The translations under genes and the position numbers were made by a program. The notes under the pieces were generated by a model that searched no databases, was not told the origin of the DNA, and saw only the letters and a list, made by a program, of their open reading frames with translations. Shown here in pieces: positions 8,500-17,689 of a DNA stretch of 64,000 nucleotides. Source of the DNA: Methylococcus sp. EFPC2 (lineage in GTDB: Bacteria; Pseudomonadota; Gammaproteobacteria; Methylococcales; Methylococcaceae); assembly GCF_016925495.1 (NCBI RefSeq), contig NZ_CP070491.1, positions 2,914,001-2,978,000 on the forward strand. Direction: 5' to 3'. Positions within the stretch are counted from its first letter, which is position 1, and each line of letters begins with the position of its first letter.

Positions 8500-8596
8500 G
8501 ACGGCTACACACACGATGAGGTATATCCAAGTTTAGTCCCGTTCGAACACGGAACCGACGATGGTGAGCGCGGGCATAAGCCGGTAGACTATGCGC

Positions 8597-8965
8597 GGAG
8601 TCGGCCAGACAGTCGCTGTTCGCGGTTCACCCGCGGATGGAGGAAAGTCCGGGCTCCTCAGGGCAGGGCGCCAGGTAACGCCTGGGAGGCGCGAGCCTAC
8701 GGAAAGTGCCACAGAAAATATACCGCCTCGTCTCCTCGCGGGACGCGGTAAGGGTGAAATGGTGCGGTAAGAGCGCACCGCGCTTCCGGCAACGGAAGTG
8801 GCAGGGAAAACCCCGCCCGGAGCAAGACCAAATAGGGGGGCATTCGGGCAACCGAAACGTGCGGCCCGCACGGCTCCCGGGTAGGTCGCTTGAGACGCGT
8901 GGCGACACGCGCCCCAGATGAATGACTGTCCACGACAGAACCCGGCTTATCGGCCGACTCCTTTT
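8597..8965 (+). ncRNA. rnpB: RNase P RNA, bacterial type A
   Basis: Catalytic RNA of ribonuclease P, which matures tRNA 5' ends. Conserved blocks run in order: CCAGACAGTCGC near the 5' end, GAGGAAAGTCCGGGCTCC, GAAAGTGCCACAGAAA, a region with GGTAAGAGCGCACCGC, GGAGCAAGACCAAATAGGGG, GGTAGGTCGCTTGAG, AGATGAATGACTGTCCACGA, and the 3' AACCCGGCTTATCGG. The 5' GGAGTCGGCC pairs with the 3' GGCCGACTCC as helix P1, immediately followed by a T-run that probably serves as terminator. Ends are estimated from the P1 pairing. It sits about 110 bp before ftsH. Confidence 0.95.
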
Positions 8966-9077
8966 TCCTCGTTCGATTTTCCCATTCGAACGCACTCCAC
9001 ATCCTTGTGGAAACTTTTCGTATCACTCGGCAGTCCGTGCTGAAGCCAACCCCGACCCTGTTTCTCAGGAGGTCACG

Positions 9078-10997
<1,920 letters not shown>

Positions 10998-11014
10998 GCG
11001 CCCGACTTCCCTCG

Positions 11015-11044
11015 GCCTCAGGGCGACCGCTATCGCCCTGAGGC
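11015..11044. terminator. Strong hairpin at convergent gene ends
   Basis: Perfect 12 bp inverted repeat (arms GCCTCAGGGCGA at 11015-11026 and its complement at 11033-11044, loop of 6) between the ftsH stop and the end of the convergent secreted-protein gene, whose stop at 11030 lies inside the loop. No T-run follows on either strand, so it may stop transcription inefficiently or protect mRNA 3' ends. Confidence 0.5.
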
Positions 11045-11860
11045 TGCGCCCATGCCCAACACGCGCCGCGTTCCGCTAGGCTTTTTTCTGCTCCCGGCTA
11101 ACCATCCCAGCCCCGCCGATGCACTGGCGAACAACACCCATGCCCCCGGAAGCGGCACCACGGCGACCGGCGCGGTACGCACCGACCAAACGTAAGCCTT
11201 GCTGGTCTTGTCAAAGCCGAGCCCGCGGCGTCCGGTCGCGGTAGAAAAGACCTCCACATATTTCGCATTGGCCGGATACTCGGTGTCTCCCAGCCAGTAG
11301 AAGTCGCTCCGTACGTTCTGGAACAAATCGTAATTGGCCGCCCTCGCATGCGTGCTGGTGATGGGTCGGTCCGAACGTCCCCCGAGTTCATTGAAAAACA
11401 AATGCCGCAACTCGCTGCCCGGAGCGCCGGTTGAGAGTTCGTAGGTAGTCGGCAAGCGCCAGCCGGTCGCGCCATCGCCAAAACGGACATGGCTGTTGAC
11501 GTAGGTCACGAAGGCTTGCGCCCCCCACCAGTTCATGGCGCCGGTCGTGGTATCGAAATCGGTAGCCGAGAGCCGGTAATTGCCCGGCCCGGCGTTATCG
11601 TAGGCATTGGGGGTATCGTGGACGACCCCACGTACGCCACTGATGACCCCACGGACGAGAGCCTCGGCACCGCCCGGATGCCGGTCGGCCAGCGTCTTGA
11701 AAAAGTTGGCGTCCTTGACCCAATAAACATTGAGGTCGTCGTCGTAGATCTGGCCGTTGCTGACGTCGATCAGCGCGGCCTGGGCGGAAGAAAGGGACAA
11801 CAGGCTGACCGCGGCGATCAGTGGTAATCCGAACGCCTTGGGCGGGGTAAAGATACTCAC
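11030..11860 (-). CDS. Secreted protein with DUF1566/Lcl-like fold and VPLPGA sorting tail
   Basis: About 276 residues. A signal peptide ends at SSAQA; a central domain begins LIDVSNGQIYDDDLNVYWVK and includes WRLPTTYEL, typical of DUF1566/Lcl C-terminal-like domains seen in exported proteins. Near the C-terminus VPLPGAWVLFASASAGLGW followed by SRKK resembles a PEP-CTERM/exosortase signal (motif, hydrophobic segment, basic residues). Oddly, about 16 residues continue after the basic cluster. The GTG at 11860 is preferred because AGGAG lies seven bases before it; the ATG at 11866 is only one base from AGGAG. A predicted c-di-GMP-I riboswitch lies about 95 bp upstream on the same strand. Function unknown; probably surface-associated. 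Confidence 0.72.
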   Translation of the reverse strand: MSIFTPPKAFGLPLIAAVSLLSLSSAQAALIDVSNGQIYDDDLNVYWVKDANFFKTLADRHPGGAEALVRGVISGVRGVVHDTPNAYDNAGPGNYRLSATDFDTTTGAMNWWGAQAFVTYVNSHVRFGDGATGWRLPTTYELSTGAPGSELRHLFFNELGGRSDRPITSTHARAANYDLFQNVRSDFYWLGDTEYPANAKYVEVFSTATGRRGLGFDKTSKAYVWSVRTAPVAVVPLPGAWVLFASASAGLGWLAGSRKKPSGTRRVLGMGAASGR

Positions 11861-11955
11861 AGGCATACTCCTGACCGGTAAGGCCTGACAGATGGGTTGG
11901 AGGAAGTTTCGAACCTTGCCCGCCATGAGTGGCGGACGTTCCCTACGTTCGGCAG

Positions 11956-12035
11956 AGGCAACCCGGCTGTCTTGTCATCCTAAGACCCTGAGCTTTCCGG
12001 CCCGGCTTCGCAGCCGGTGTGGCGCGCGGCATGTA
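11956..12035 (-). promoter_or_regulatory. Predicted cyclic-di-GMP-I (GEMM) riboswitch
   Basis: On the minus strand the leader reads CCGGCTGCGAAGCCGG (P2 stem closed by a GCGA tetraloop), then GGAAAGCTCAGGGTCTTAGG, then ATGACAAGACAGCCGGGTTGCC. The order GNRA-capped stem, AAAGC, GGGTCTT...AAGACAGCCGGGTTGCC matches the class I c-di-GMP aptamer, including the tetraloop and the AGCCGGGTTGCC end. It ends at about 11956, about 95 bases before the start codon of the secreted VPLPGA protein. No T-rich terminator follows, so control would probably be translational or by another structure. Made by eye, without a covariance model. Confidence 0.7.
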
Positions 12036-12172
12036 CCGCACCAAGATGGTACGCGAGCGTCCAGCATGCATGCAACAGGAAGGGGATACCGGGTATGAGA
12101 TACCCGTTTTCGGCTCCTAAACGGCTCGCCGGCTCGGCGTGTGAAACAACCGGCCGGTCGCGTGCGTAAGGC

Positions 12173-13525
12173 TCAGATGTCGAAGAGTTTCAACACCTGG
12201 TTGATCTTGTCGCGGGCCTGATGCAGGACGTTGAGGGAGTGTTCGGGGGAGAGGGCGCCGTCCTTGAGCTTGCCGCAGGCGGGAATGGAATTGATGGCCG
12301 GCACCGCATTCATCCGCGCCGTTCCTATGCAGGCGTGCAGTTTGGACAGGATGACGATGTCGCTCAGGGTCAATTCGGGACCGCTGTCGTGAAACCACTC
12401 CTCCGCCAATAGCGGAATCTCGACCAGCTCCGTGGGAAAGTCCCAGCGCTCCAGCACATACGACCCGAGGGGCCCTCTCAGCCAGGGCAGAATGGTGGTG
12501 ATGTCTTCCGGCGTCCAGTAGTCGCGCGGGAAGTTTTCGGCGAAGTAAAGCAAGGGAACGGTGCCGATGTCGCATAACAGACCGGCAAGCAAGGCCTCTT
12601 CCTGGTCGAAACGTCCGTTTTCCGCCGCGAGCACGTAACACAGGCCGGACAGGTAGATGCTCTGCTTCCATTCATCCCGCAGCAACTGGTTGATGAAGGG
12701 GTCCTTGCAGCGAAAAATCTGTTTCAGCGTGTAGCCGATGACCAGGCTTCGGGTCGCCCTCACACCCAGGCGCACCACGGCGTCCTGACAGGTGGTGATG
12801 GGTCTCGTCGGCAGATAGAGCGGACTGTTGGCCACACGCACCAGTTTCGCCGAGATAGCCGGATCGATCTGTATGATGCGCACCAGCTCTGCGATATCCA
12901 TATGGCTCTCGACCGCCTTGCGCAACTTGAGCGCAACGTCGGGCAAGGTCGGCAACTGCAGTTCGTCGCCGTGGTAATGCTCGTAAAAGGCCTGGAACAA
13001 CCGAATGGACCTGACTTCATCCGGGATGGATTCGTCCAGCAGCTCGACGACGGCCGGCTGAGACGACGAGATCCCGCCATGTCGGCTCATGAGCTTTGGC
13101 GATACCCGCAACACCTGCACGTCGGTCAAGGCGGTCGCGGTGGCGCTGTAGCGCCGGGCGCTGCACAGCGGGAACCTCGCCTTCGCCGTGCGGGCTTGGA
13201 CCTCGTAGCGCTTGCCGTCGCCGAGTTCCATCAGCACCGTACCTTCCAACAGATAAAACAGGCTTTCCGAGGCGACATCGCGACGGAACAGCACGCTCCC
13301 CGGCCCGAAGACTTCTGAAAAGCGATCCGTGGCAAAAGCGGCCACTTCCTCCTCTCCCAGATTCCGGATGGGGAACAGCTGGCCGAGCATTTCCAGCGTC
13401 ACCGGCACGGGCTTCAGCGTGGAAGGCACCGCCTGTGCGACGGGTTCGATCGCGGCCGCATCGCCCGAAGGCGCTTCCAGGTCCTCGCTCTTTTTGGAGC
13501 CGAAAATACGCGAAAACAAACTCAT
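12173..13525 (-). CDS. cNMP-binding-like plus HDOD domain signalling protein
   Basis: A 450-residue cytoplasmic protein. Residues about 40-150 resemble a cyclic-nucleotide-binding fold (FGPGSVLFRRDVASESLFYL, LEGTVLMELGDG), and residues about 185-390 form an HDOD domain (LQLPTLPDVALKLRKAVESH, then IIQIDPAISAKLVRVANSPL). HDOD domains are HD-GYP relatives without catalytic residues that usually act as signalling scaffolds. A similar cNMP-HDOD layout occurs in several gammaproteobacteria. The gene starts 44 bp after hppA on the same strand, so it may be co-transcribed with the pyrophosphate module. Ligand and partners unknown. Confidence 0.85.
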   Translation of the reverse strand: MSLFSRIFGSKKSEDLEAPSGDAAAIEPVAQAVPSTLKPVPVTLEMLGQLFPIRNLGEEEVAAFATDRFSEVFGPGSVLFRRDVASESLFYLLEGTVLMELGDGKRYEVQARTAKARFPLCSARRYSATATALTDVQVLRVSPKLMSRHGGISSSQPAVVELLDESIPDEVRSIRLFQAFYEHYHGDELQLPTLPDVALKLRKAVESHMDIAELVRIIQIDPAISAKLVRVANSPLYLPTRPITTCQDAVVRLGVRATRSLVIGYTLKQIFRCKDPFINQLLRDEWKQSIYLSGLCYVLAAENGRFDQEEALLAGLLCDIGTVPLLYFAENFPRDYWTPEDITTILPWLRGPLGSYVLERWDFPTELVEIPLLAEEWFHDSGPELTLSDIVILSKLHACIGTARMNAVPAINSIPACGKLKDGALSPEHSLNVLHQARDKINQVLKLFDI

Positions 13526-13569
13526 AGGACTAAGCCGCCTGCCTCAATTCCGTGATGACCGGGCACACA

Positions 13570-15705
13570 TCATGACAACAGGGGCACGATGAGCAGGGCC
13601 ACGATATTGATGATCTTGATCATCGGGTTGATGGCGGGGCCGGCGGTATCCTTATAGGGATCGCCCACGGTATCGCCCGTCACCGCGGCCTTGTGCGCCT
13701 CGGAGCCTTTGCCGCCGAAATGGCCATCTTCTATGTATTTCTTGGCGTTGTCCCAGGCGCCGCCACCGGTGGTCATGGAAATCGCCACGAACAGGCCGGT
13801 GATGATGGAGCCGATCAACACGCCGCCCAAGGCCTCCTTGCCCAGCACCAAGCCGACGATCAAGGGAATCGCGATGGGCAGCAGGGACGGCAGGATCATC
13901 TCGTGGATAGCGGCCTTGGTCAGCATGTCCACGGCCTTGGAATAATCCGGCTTGGCGGTGTAATTCATGATGCCGGGTATCTCCCGGAACTGACGGCGCA
14001 CCTCGTTGACGATGCCGCCGGCCGCCCGGCCTACGGCTTCCATGGCCAGGGCGCCGAACAGATAAGGCACCAGTCCGCCGATGAACAGGCCGATGATGAT
14101 CTTGTGGTTGGACAGATCGAAGGCGATGCCGCCGCCCAGGTTGTGGGTGTAGTCGGCGAACAGCACCAGCGCGGCCAATCCGGCGGAACCGATGGCATAG
14201 CCCTTGGTGACGGCCTTGGTGGTGTTGCCGACGGCGTCGAGCGGATCGGTGATATCGCGGATCGCATCGGGCAGATCGGCCATCTCGGCGATGCCGCCGG
14301 CGTTGTCGGTGATGGGGCCGTAAGCGTCGAGGGCGACGATCATGCCGGTCATCGACAGCATGGCGGTGGCGGCGATGGCAATGCCGTACAGACCGGCCAG
14401 GGCATGCGCGCCCCAGATGCTGGCACAGACCGCCAGCACGGGCAGGGCCGTGGATTTCATCGACACGGCCAGGCCGGCGATGATGTTGGTGCCGTGACCG
14501 GTGGTGGACGCCTGGGCGATCTGGCGCACCGGGCCGAATTCGGTGGCTGTGTAATATTCGGTGATCACGACCATCAGGGCGGTCAGGATCAGGCCGATCA
14601 GGGCGGAGAAATACAGGCTGTGCGCGCCTATGCTCTCGCCGCCGAAACTGACCCCGCCGCCGAACAGGACCAGGGTAATGGGATAAAAGGCCAGGGCCGC
14701 CAAGCCGCCGGACACGATGACGCCCTTGTAGAGTGCGGTCATGATCTTCTTGCCGGGCTCGACCTTGACGTAGTAGGAGCCGACGATGGAGGTGAGGATG
14801 GATATACCGCCGAGGATCAGCGGATAAACGATGGCGCGTCCTGAGCCTTCGGTGAGTATGCCGCCCAGCAGCATGGTGGCGACCAGGGTCACCGCATAGG
14901 TTTCGAACAGATCGGCCGCCATGCCGGCGCAGTCGCCCACGTTGTCGCCCACGTTATCGGCAATCACGGCCGGGTTGCGCGGATCGTCCTCGGGTATGCC
15001 GGCTTCGACCTTGCCCACCAGATCGGCTCCGACGTCCGCGCCCTTGGTGAAGATGCCGCCGCCGAGCCGGGCGAAGATGGAGATCAGCGAACCGCCGAAG
15101 GCCAGGCCGACCAGCGCATGCAGCGGGTCCTCGACATGCGCCGCCAACAGCAGCGTGTAATAGCCGGCGACGCCCAAAAGTCCCAAGCCCACCACCAGCA
15201 AGCCGGTGATGGCGCCGCCGCGGAAGGCCACTTCGAACGCCGCCGCCAAGCCGCCGCTCGCCGCCTGCGCCGTGCGACTATTGGCGCGCACCGAAATGTT
15301 CATGCCGATGTAGCCGGCCGCCCCCGAGAGCAAGGCACCGATGGCGAAACCGAAAGCCACCGGCCATCCGAGCAGGAAGCCGATGACGAAAAACAGCAAT
15401 CCACCGACCAGACCGATGGTCTTGTATTGCCGATTCAGATAAGCCTGCGCGCCTTGCTGGATGGCCGCTGCGATCTCCACCATGCGGACATTGCCCGGCG
15501 GCTGGGCATTGATCCAGGCGATCGAGAGTATGCCGTAGATCAGGGCGGCGAGGGCTGCGGTGAAGGCAAAAGCCGTTCCGAAGTCGATGGCAAAGCCGAT
15601 AAAAAAGAACTCGACCAGACCGAACAGGGCGATACGCTTGCATCGCTTGTCTTGCAGGACCTGGCTCAAGCCGGCTTTGACACAAGCAACCGTAGAGTTC
15701 GACAT
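13570..15705 (-). CDS. hppA: Membrane-bound H+-translocating pyrophosphatase
   Basis: Couples pyrophosphate hydrolysis to proton pumping across the inner membrane. About 711 residues with roughly 16 membrane segments. The substrate site is seen in [20 protein letters not shown] and [20 protein letters not shown]. The segment [16 protein letters not shown] carries Lys where K+-dependent enzymes have Ala, which predicts a K+-independent H+ pump. ATG 15705 is preferred over GTG 15708, since AAGGAG lies seven bases before the ATG. It follows pfp by 50 bp on the same strand, the pairing reported as co-transcribed in Methylococcus capsulatus, so PPi metabolism is linked to glycolytic flux and membrane energy. 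Confidence 0.97.
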   Translation of the reverse strand: MSNSTVACVKAGLSQVLQDKRCKRIALFGLVEFFFIGFAIDFGTAFAFTAALAALIYGILSIAWINAQPPGNVRMVEIAAAIQQGAQAYLNRQYKTIGLVGGLLFFVIGFLLGWPVAFGFAIGALLSGAAGYIGMNISVRANSRTAQAASGGLAAAFEVAFRGGAITGLLVVGLGLLGVAGYYTLLLAAHVEDPLHALVGLAFGGSLISIFARLGGGIFTKGADVGADLVGKVEAGIPEDDPRNPAVIADNVGDNVGDCAGMAADLFETYAVTLVATMLLGGILTEGSGRAIVYPLILGGISILTSIVGSYYVKVEPGKKIMTALYKGVIVSGGLAALAFYPITLVLFGGGVSFGGESIGAHSLYFSALIGLILTALMVVITEYYTATEFGPVRQIAQASTTGHGTNIIAGLAVSMKSTALPVLAVCASIWGAHALAGLYGIAIAATAMLSMTGMIVALDAYGPITDNAGGIAEMADLPDAIRDITDPLDAVGNTTKAVTKGYAIGSAGLAALVLFADYTHNLGGGIAFDLSNHKIIIGLFIGGLVPYLFGALAMEAVGRAAGGIVNEVRRQFREIPGIMNYTAKPDYSKAVDMLTKAAIHEMILPSLLPIAIPLIVGLVLGKEALGGVLIGSIITGLFVAISMTTGGGAWDNAKKYIEDGHFGGKGSEAHKAAVTGDTVGDPYKDTAGPAINPMIKIINIVALLIVPLLS

Positions 15706-15755
15706 CACTATGCTCCTTTGTTGGTCTGGTTATGGGGCAGTTTCCGGGGCGGGAC

Positions 15756-17018
15756 TCAGGGCGTAAAAGTAGTGGAAAGCCTCTTTTCGACCGCCGAATT
15801 TTTCAGGACAACGTAGTCGGGAAGACCGCCACGGTAAGGTGGATAATCCTCGCCTTCGATCAAGGGCTGCAGATAGGCCCGGCACACGGGCGTGATACCG
15901 AAGCCGTCCTCGCTGATGAACTCGCGCGGCATCTTCTTTTCCACGTTGGCGACGTCGGCCAGATCCGCGCTGCCGATTTCCCAACGATAAGGGCTATCGG
16001 AGGTACGCACCACCGTCGGCATGACCGCGTTGCGACCGCTCAAGGCCAGTTCGACCGCGGCCTTGCCGAGGGCGTAGGCCTGTTCCACGTCGGTCCTGGA
16101 GGCGATATGCCGGGCGGCGCGCTGGAGATAATCGGCCACCGCCCAATGGAAGCGGTGTCCCAGTTTGCTCTTGATCAAATTCGCCACCACCGGCGCAACG
16201 CCACCCAGCTGGGCGTGGCCGAAGGCGTCGCGGACGCCGGAGTCGGACAGGAATTTGCCGTCCGCAGCCTTGACGCCTTCGGAAACCACGACCGAACAAT
16301 AGCCGTAGCGCCGTACCTTTTCGTCCACCTTGGCCAAAAAGCGCCCCGCATCGAAAGCCACCTCCGGAAACAGGATGACCAGGGGAATGTCGTGATTCTC
16401 GTCGGCAGCCAGGCCGCCGGCCGCGGCGATCCAGCCGGCATGGCGGCCCATCACTTCGATCACGAAGATCTTGGTGGAGGTGGCGCACATGGAGGCCACA
16501 TCGAAGCTGGCCTCGCGGGTGGACACCGCGATGTATTTGGCCACCGAGCCGAAGCCGGGGCAGTTGTCGGTGATCGGCAAATCGTTGTCCACCGTCTTGG
16601 GGATGCCGATGCAGGTCAGAGGATAGCCGAGCTTTTCGCCCAGCTGGGTGACCTTGTGCGCGGTATCCTGCGAATCACCGCCGCCGTTATAGAAGAAGTA
16701 GCCGATATCGTGGGCCTTGAACACTTCGATCAGGCGTTCGTACTGGGCCTTGTTTTCTTCCAGACCCTTGAGTTTGTAGCGGCAGGAACCGAATGCGCCA
16801 GACGGGGTGTAGCGCAGCGCGGCGATGGCCTCGTCGGACTCGAGGCCGGTGTCGATGAGATCTTCGGTGAGCGCACCGATGATGCCGTTGCGTCCTGCAT
16901 AGACCTTGCCGATGCGATCCGGATGGCGGCGGGCGGTTTCGATCAATCCGGCGGCCGACGCATTGATGACTGCCGTGACACCGCCGGACTGGGCGTAAAA
17001 AGCGTTCCTTATACTCAT
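15756..17018 (-). CDS. pfp: Pyrophosphate-dependent 6-phosphofructokinase
   Basis: Reversibly phosphorylates fructose 6-phosphate using PPi instead of ATP. The protein from MSIRNAFYAQSGGVTAVINA has 420 residues. The motif GGGDSQDTA supplies the Asp that marks PPi use in place of the Gly of ATP enzymes, and PKTVDNDLP contains the second PPi-selective Lys and the catalytic Asp. MGRHAGW is the sugar-phosphate loop. The frame is open upstream to 17210, but the family start is at 17018. It is first of the pfp-hppA pair and is divergent from a PilZ gene. In methanotrophs with the RuMP pathway the enzyme can also act on sedoheptulose phosphates. Confidence 0.96.
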   Translation of the reverse strand: MSIRNAFYAQSGGVTAVINASAAGLIETARRHPDRIGKVYAGRNGIIGALTEDLIDTGLESDEAIAALRYTPSGAFGSCRYKLKGLEENKAQYERLIEVFKAHDIGYFFYNGGGDSQDTAHKVTQLGEKLGYPLTCIGIPKTVDNDLPITDNCPGFGSVAKYIAVSTREASFDVASMCATSTKIFVIEVMGRHAGWIAAAGGLAADENHDIPLVILFPEVAFDAGRFLAKVDEKVRRYGYCSVVVSEGVKAADGKFLSDSGVRDAFGHAQLGGVAPVVANLIKSKLGHRFHWAVADYLQRAARHIASRTDVEQAYALGKAAVELALSGRNAVMPTVVRTSDSPYRWEIGSADLADVANVEKKMPREFISEDGFGITPVCRAYLQPLIEGEDYPPYRGGLPDYVVLKNSAVEKRLSTTFTP

Positions 17019-17215
17019 AAGCAGGCTCGGAATTAGGCTCAGATTCCGCATTAGAACAACAATGCCCACGCCGTTCAAGGCCGCCCGCCGTCTGCGAGAA
17101 CCGGGGAATATCTGCAACGGCGCGGGCTTGAAGCGCCGGGGCGCGCCGTATACCCTTGTTGCAGTAGCCACCCGACAGGGCCAGCCCCTTTCCGGCCCAT
17201 CCAACCCCATACCCC

Positions 17216-17569
17216 ATGGATGCGAGTAGCCCTATGCAAGAACGCAGAAAACATACCCGTTACAAAGTCACTCAAGCGCTGGCGGCGACCGACCTGGATC
17301 GCGAGCGGATACTGGGCCATCTGGTCGATGTGAGCTTGGATGGCTTGATGCTCATCACGCGGGAAACCTTGCCGGTCAACCGCGTATTTCAATTGCAACT
17401 GGAACTTCCGACTGAAATGGCGCCCGCTCGCTCCGTGGTGTTCGGCGCGGAAAGCCTGTGGCAGGAGCCCAGCGGCGATTCCGGACATTATTGGGTGGGC
17501 ATGCACATCATCGACATTTCACCGGAAAACAGCGTGCTCTTGAGCCGCTTGATCGACGATTATCGTTAG
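17216..17569 (+). CDS. PilZ-domain protein
   Basis: A single-domain protein of 117 residues (111 if the ATG at 17234 is used). PilZ domains bind cyclic-di-GMP through an N-terminal RxxxR and a later D/NxSxxG. Here QERRKHTRYKV supplies the Arg cluster and VDVSLDGLML the second motif (Asp-x-Ser-x-x-Gly). Both are intact, so binding is likely. It is divergent from pfp and is followed 120 bp later by a mechanosensitive channel gene on the same strand. The partner is unknown. Confidence 0.83.
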   Translation: MDASSPMQERRKHTRYKVTQALAATDLDRERILGHLVDVSLDGLMLITRETLPVNRVFQLQLELPTEMAPARSVVFGAESLWQEPSGDSGHYWVGMHIIDISPENSVLLSRLIDDYR

Positions 17570-17580
17570 AACCTCTCCCG

Positions 17581-17606
17581 GGCGCGCATCCTCGACGATG
17601 CGCGCC
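17581..17606 (+). terminator. Hairpin after the PilZ gene
   Basis: Perfect 10 bp stem GGCGCGCATC (17581-17590) with its complement (17597-17606), loop CTCGAC, starting 11 bp after the PilZ stop. No T-tract follows, so termination may be partial. Confidence 0.4.
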
Positions 17607-17689
17607 TGCGTCCCGGCGCCTCTCCGAGGACCGGCCGCGCCCCGCGTTCACCGCCCGGCTACCGCTACCGTATCCATACCTACGCATCC

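Noticed and set aside
8971-8991. GTTCGA...TCGAAC inverted repeat upstream of ftsH
   Set aside because: Only 6 bp arms, directly after the RNase P RNA end; no known operator type and no tRNA structure.
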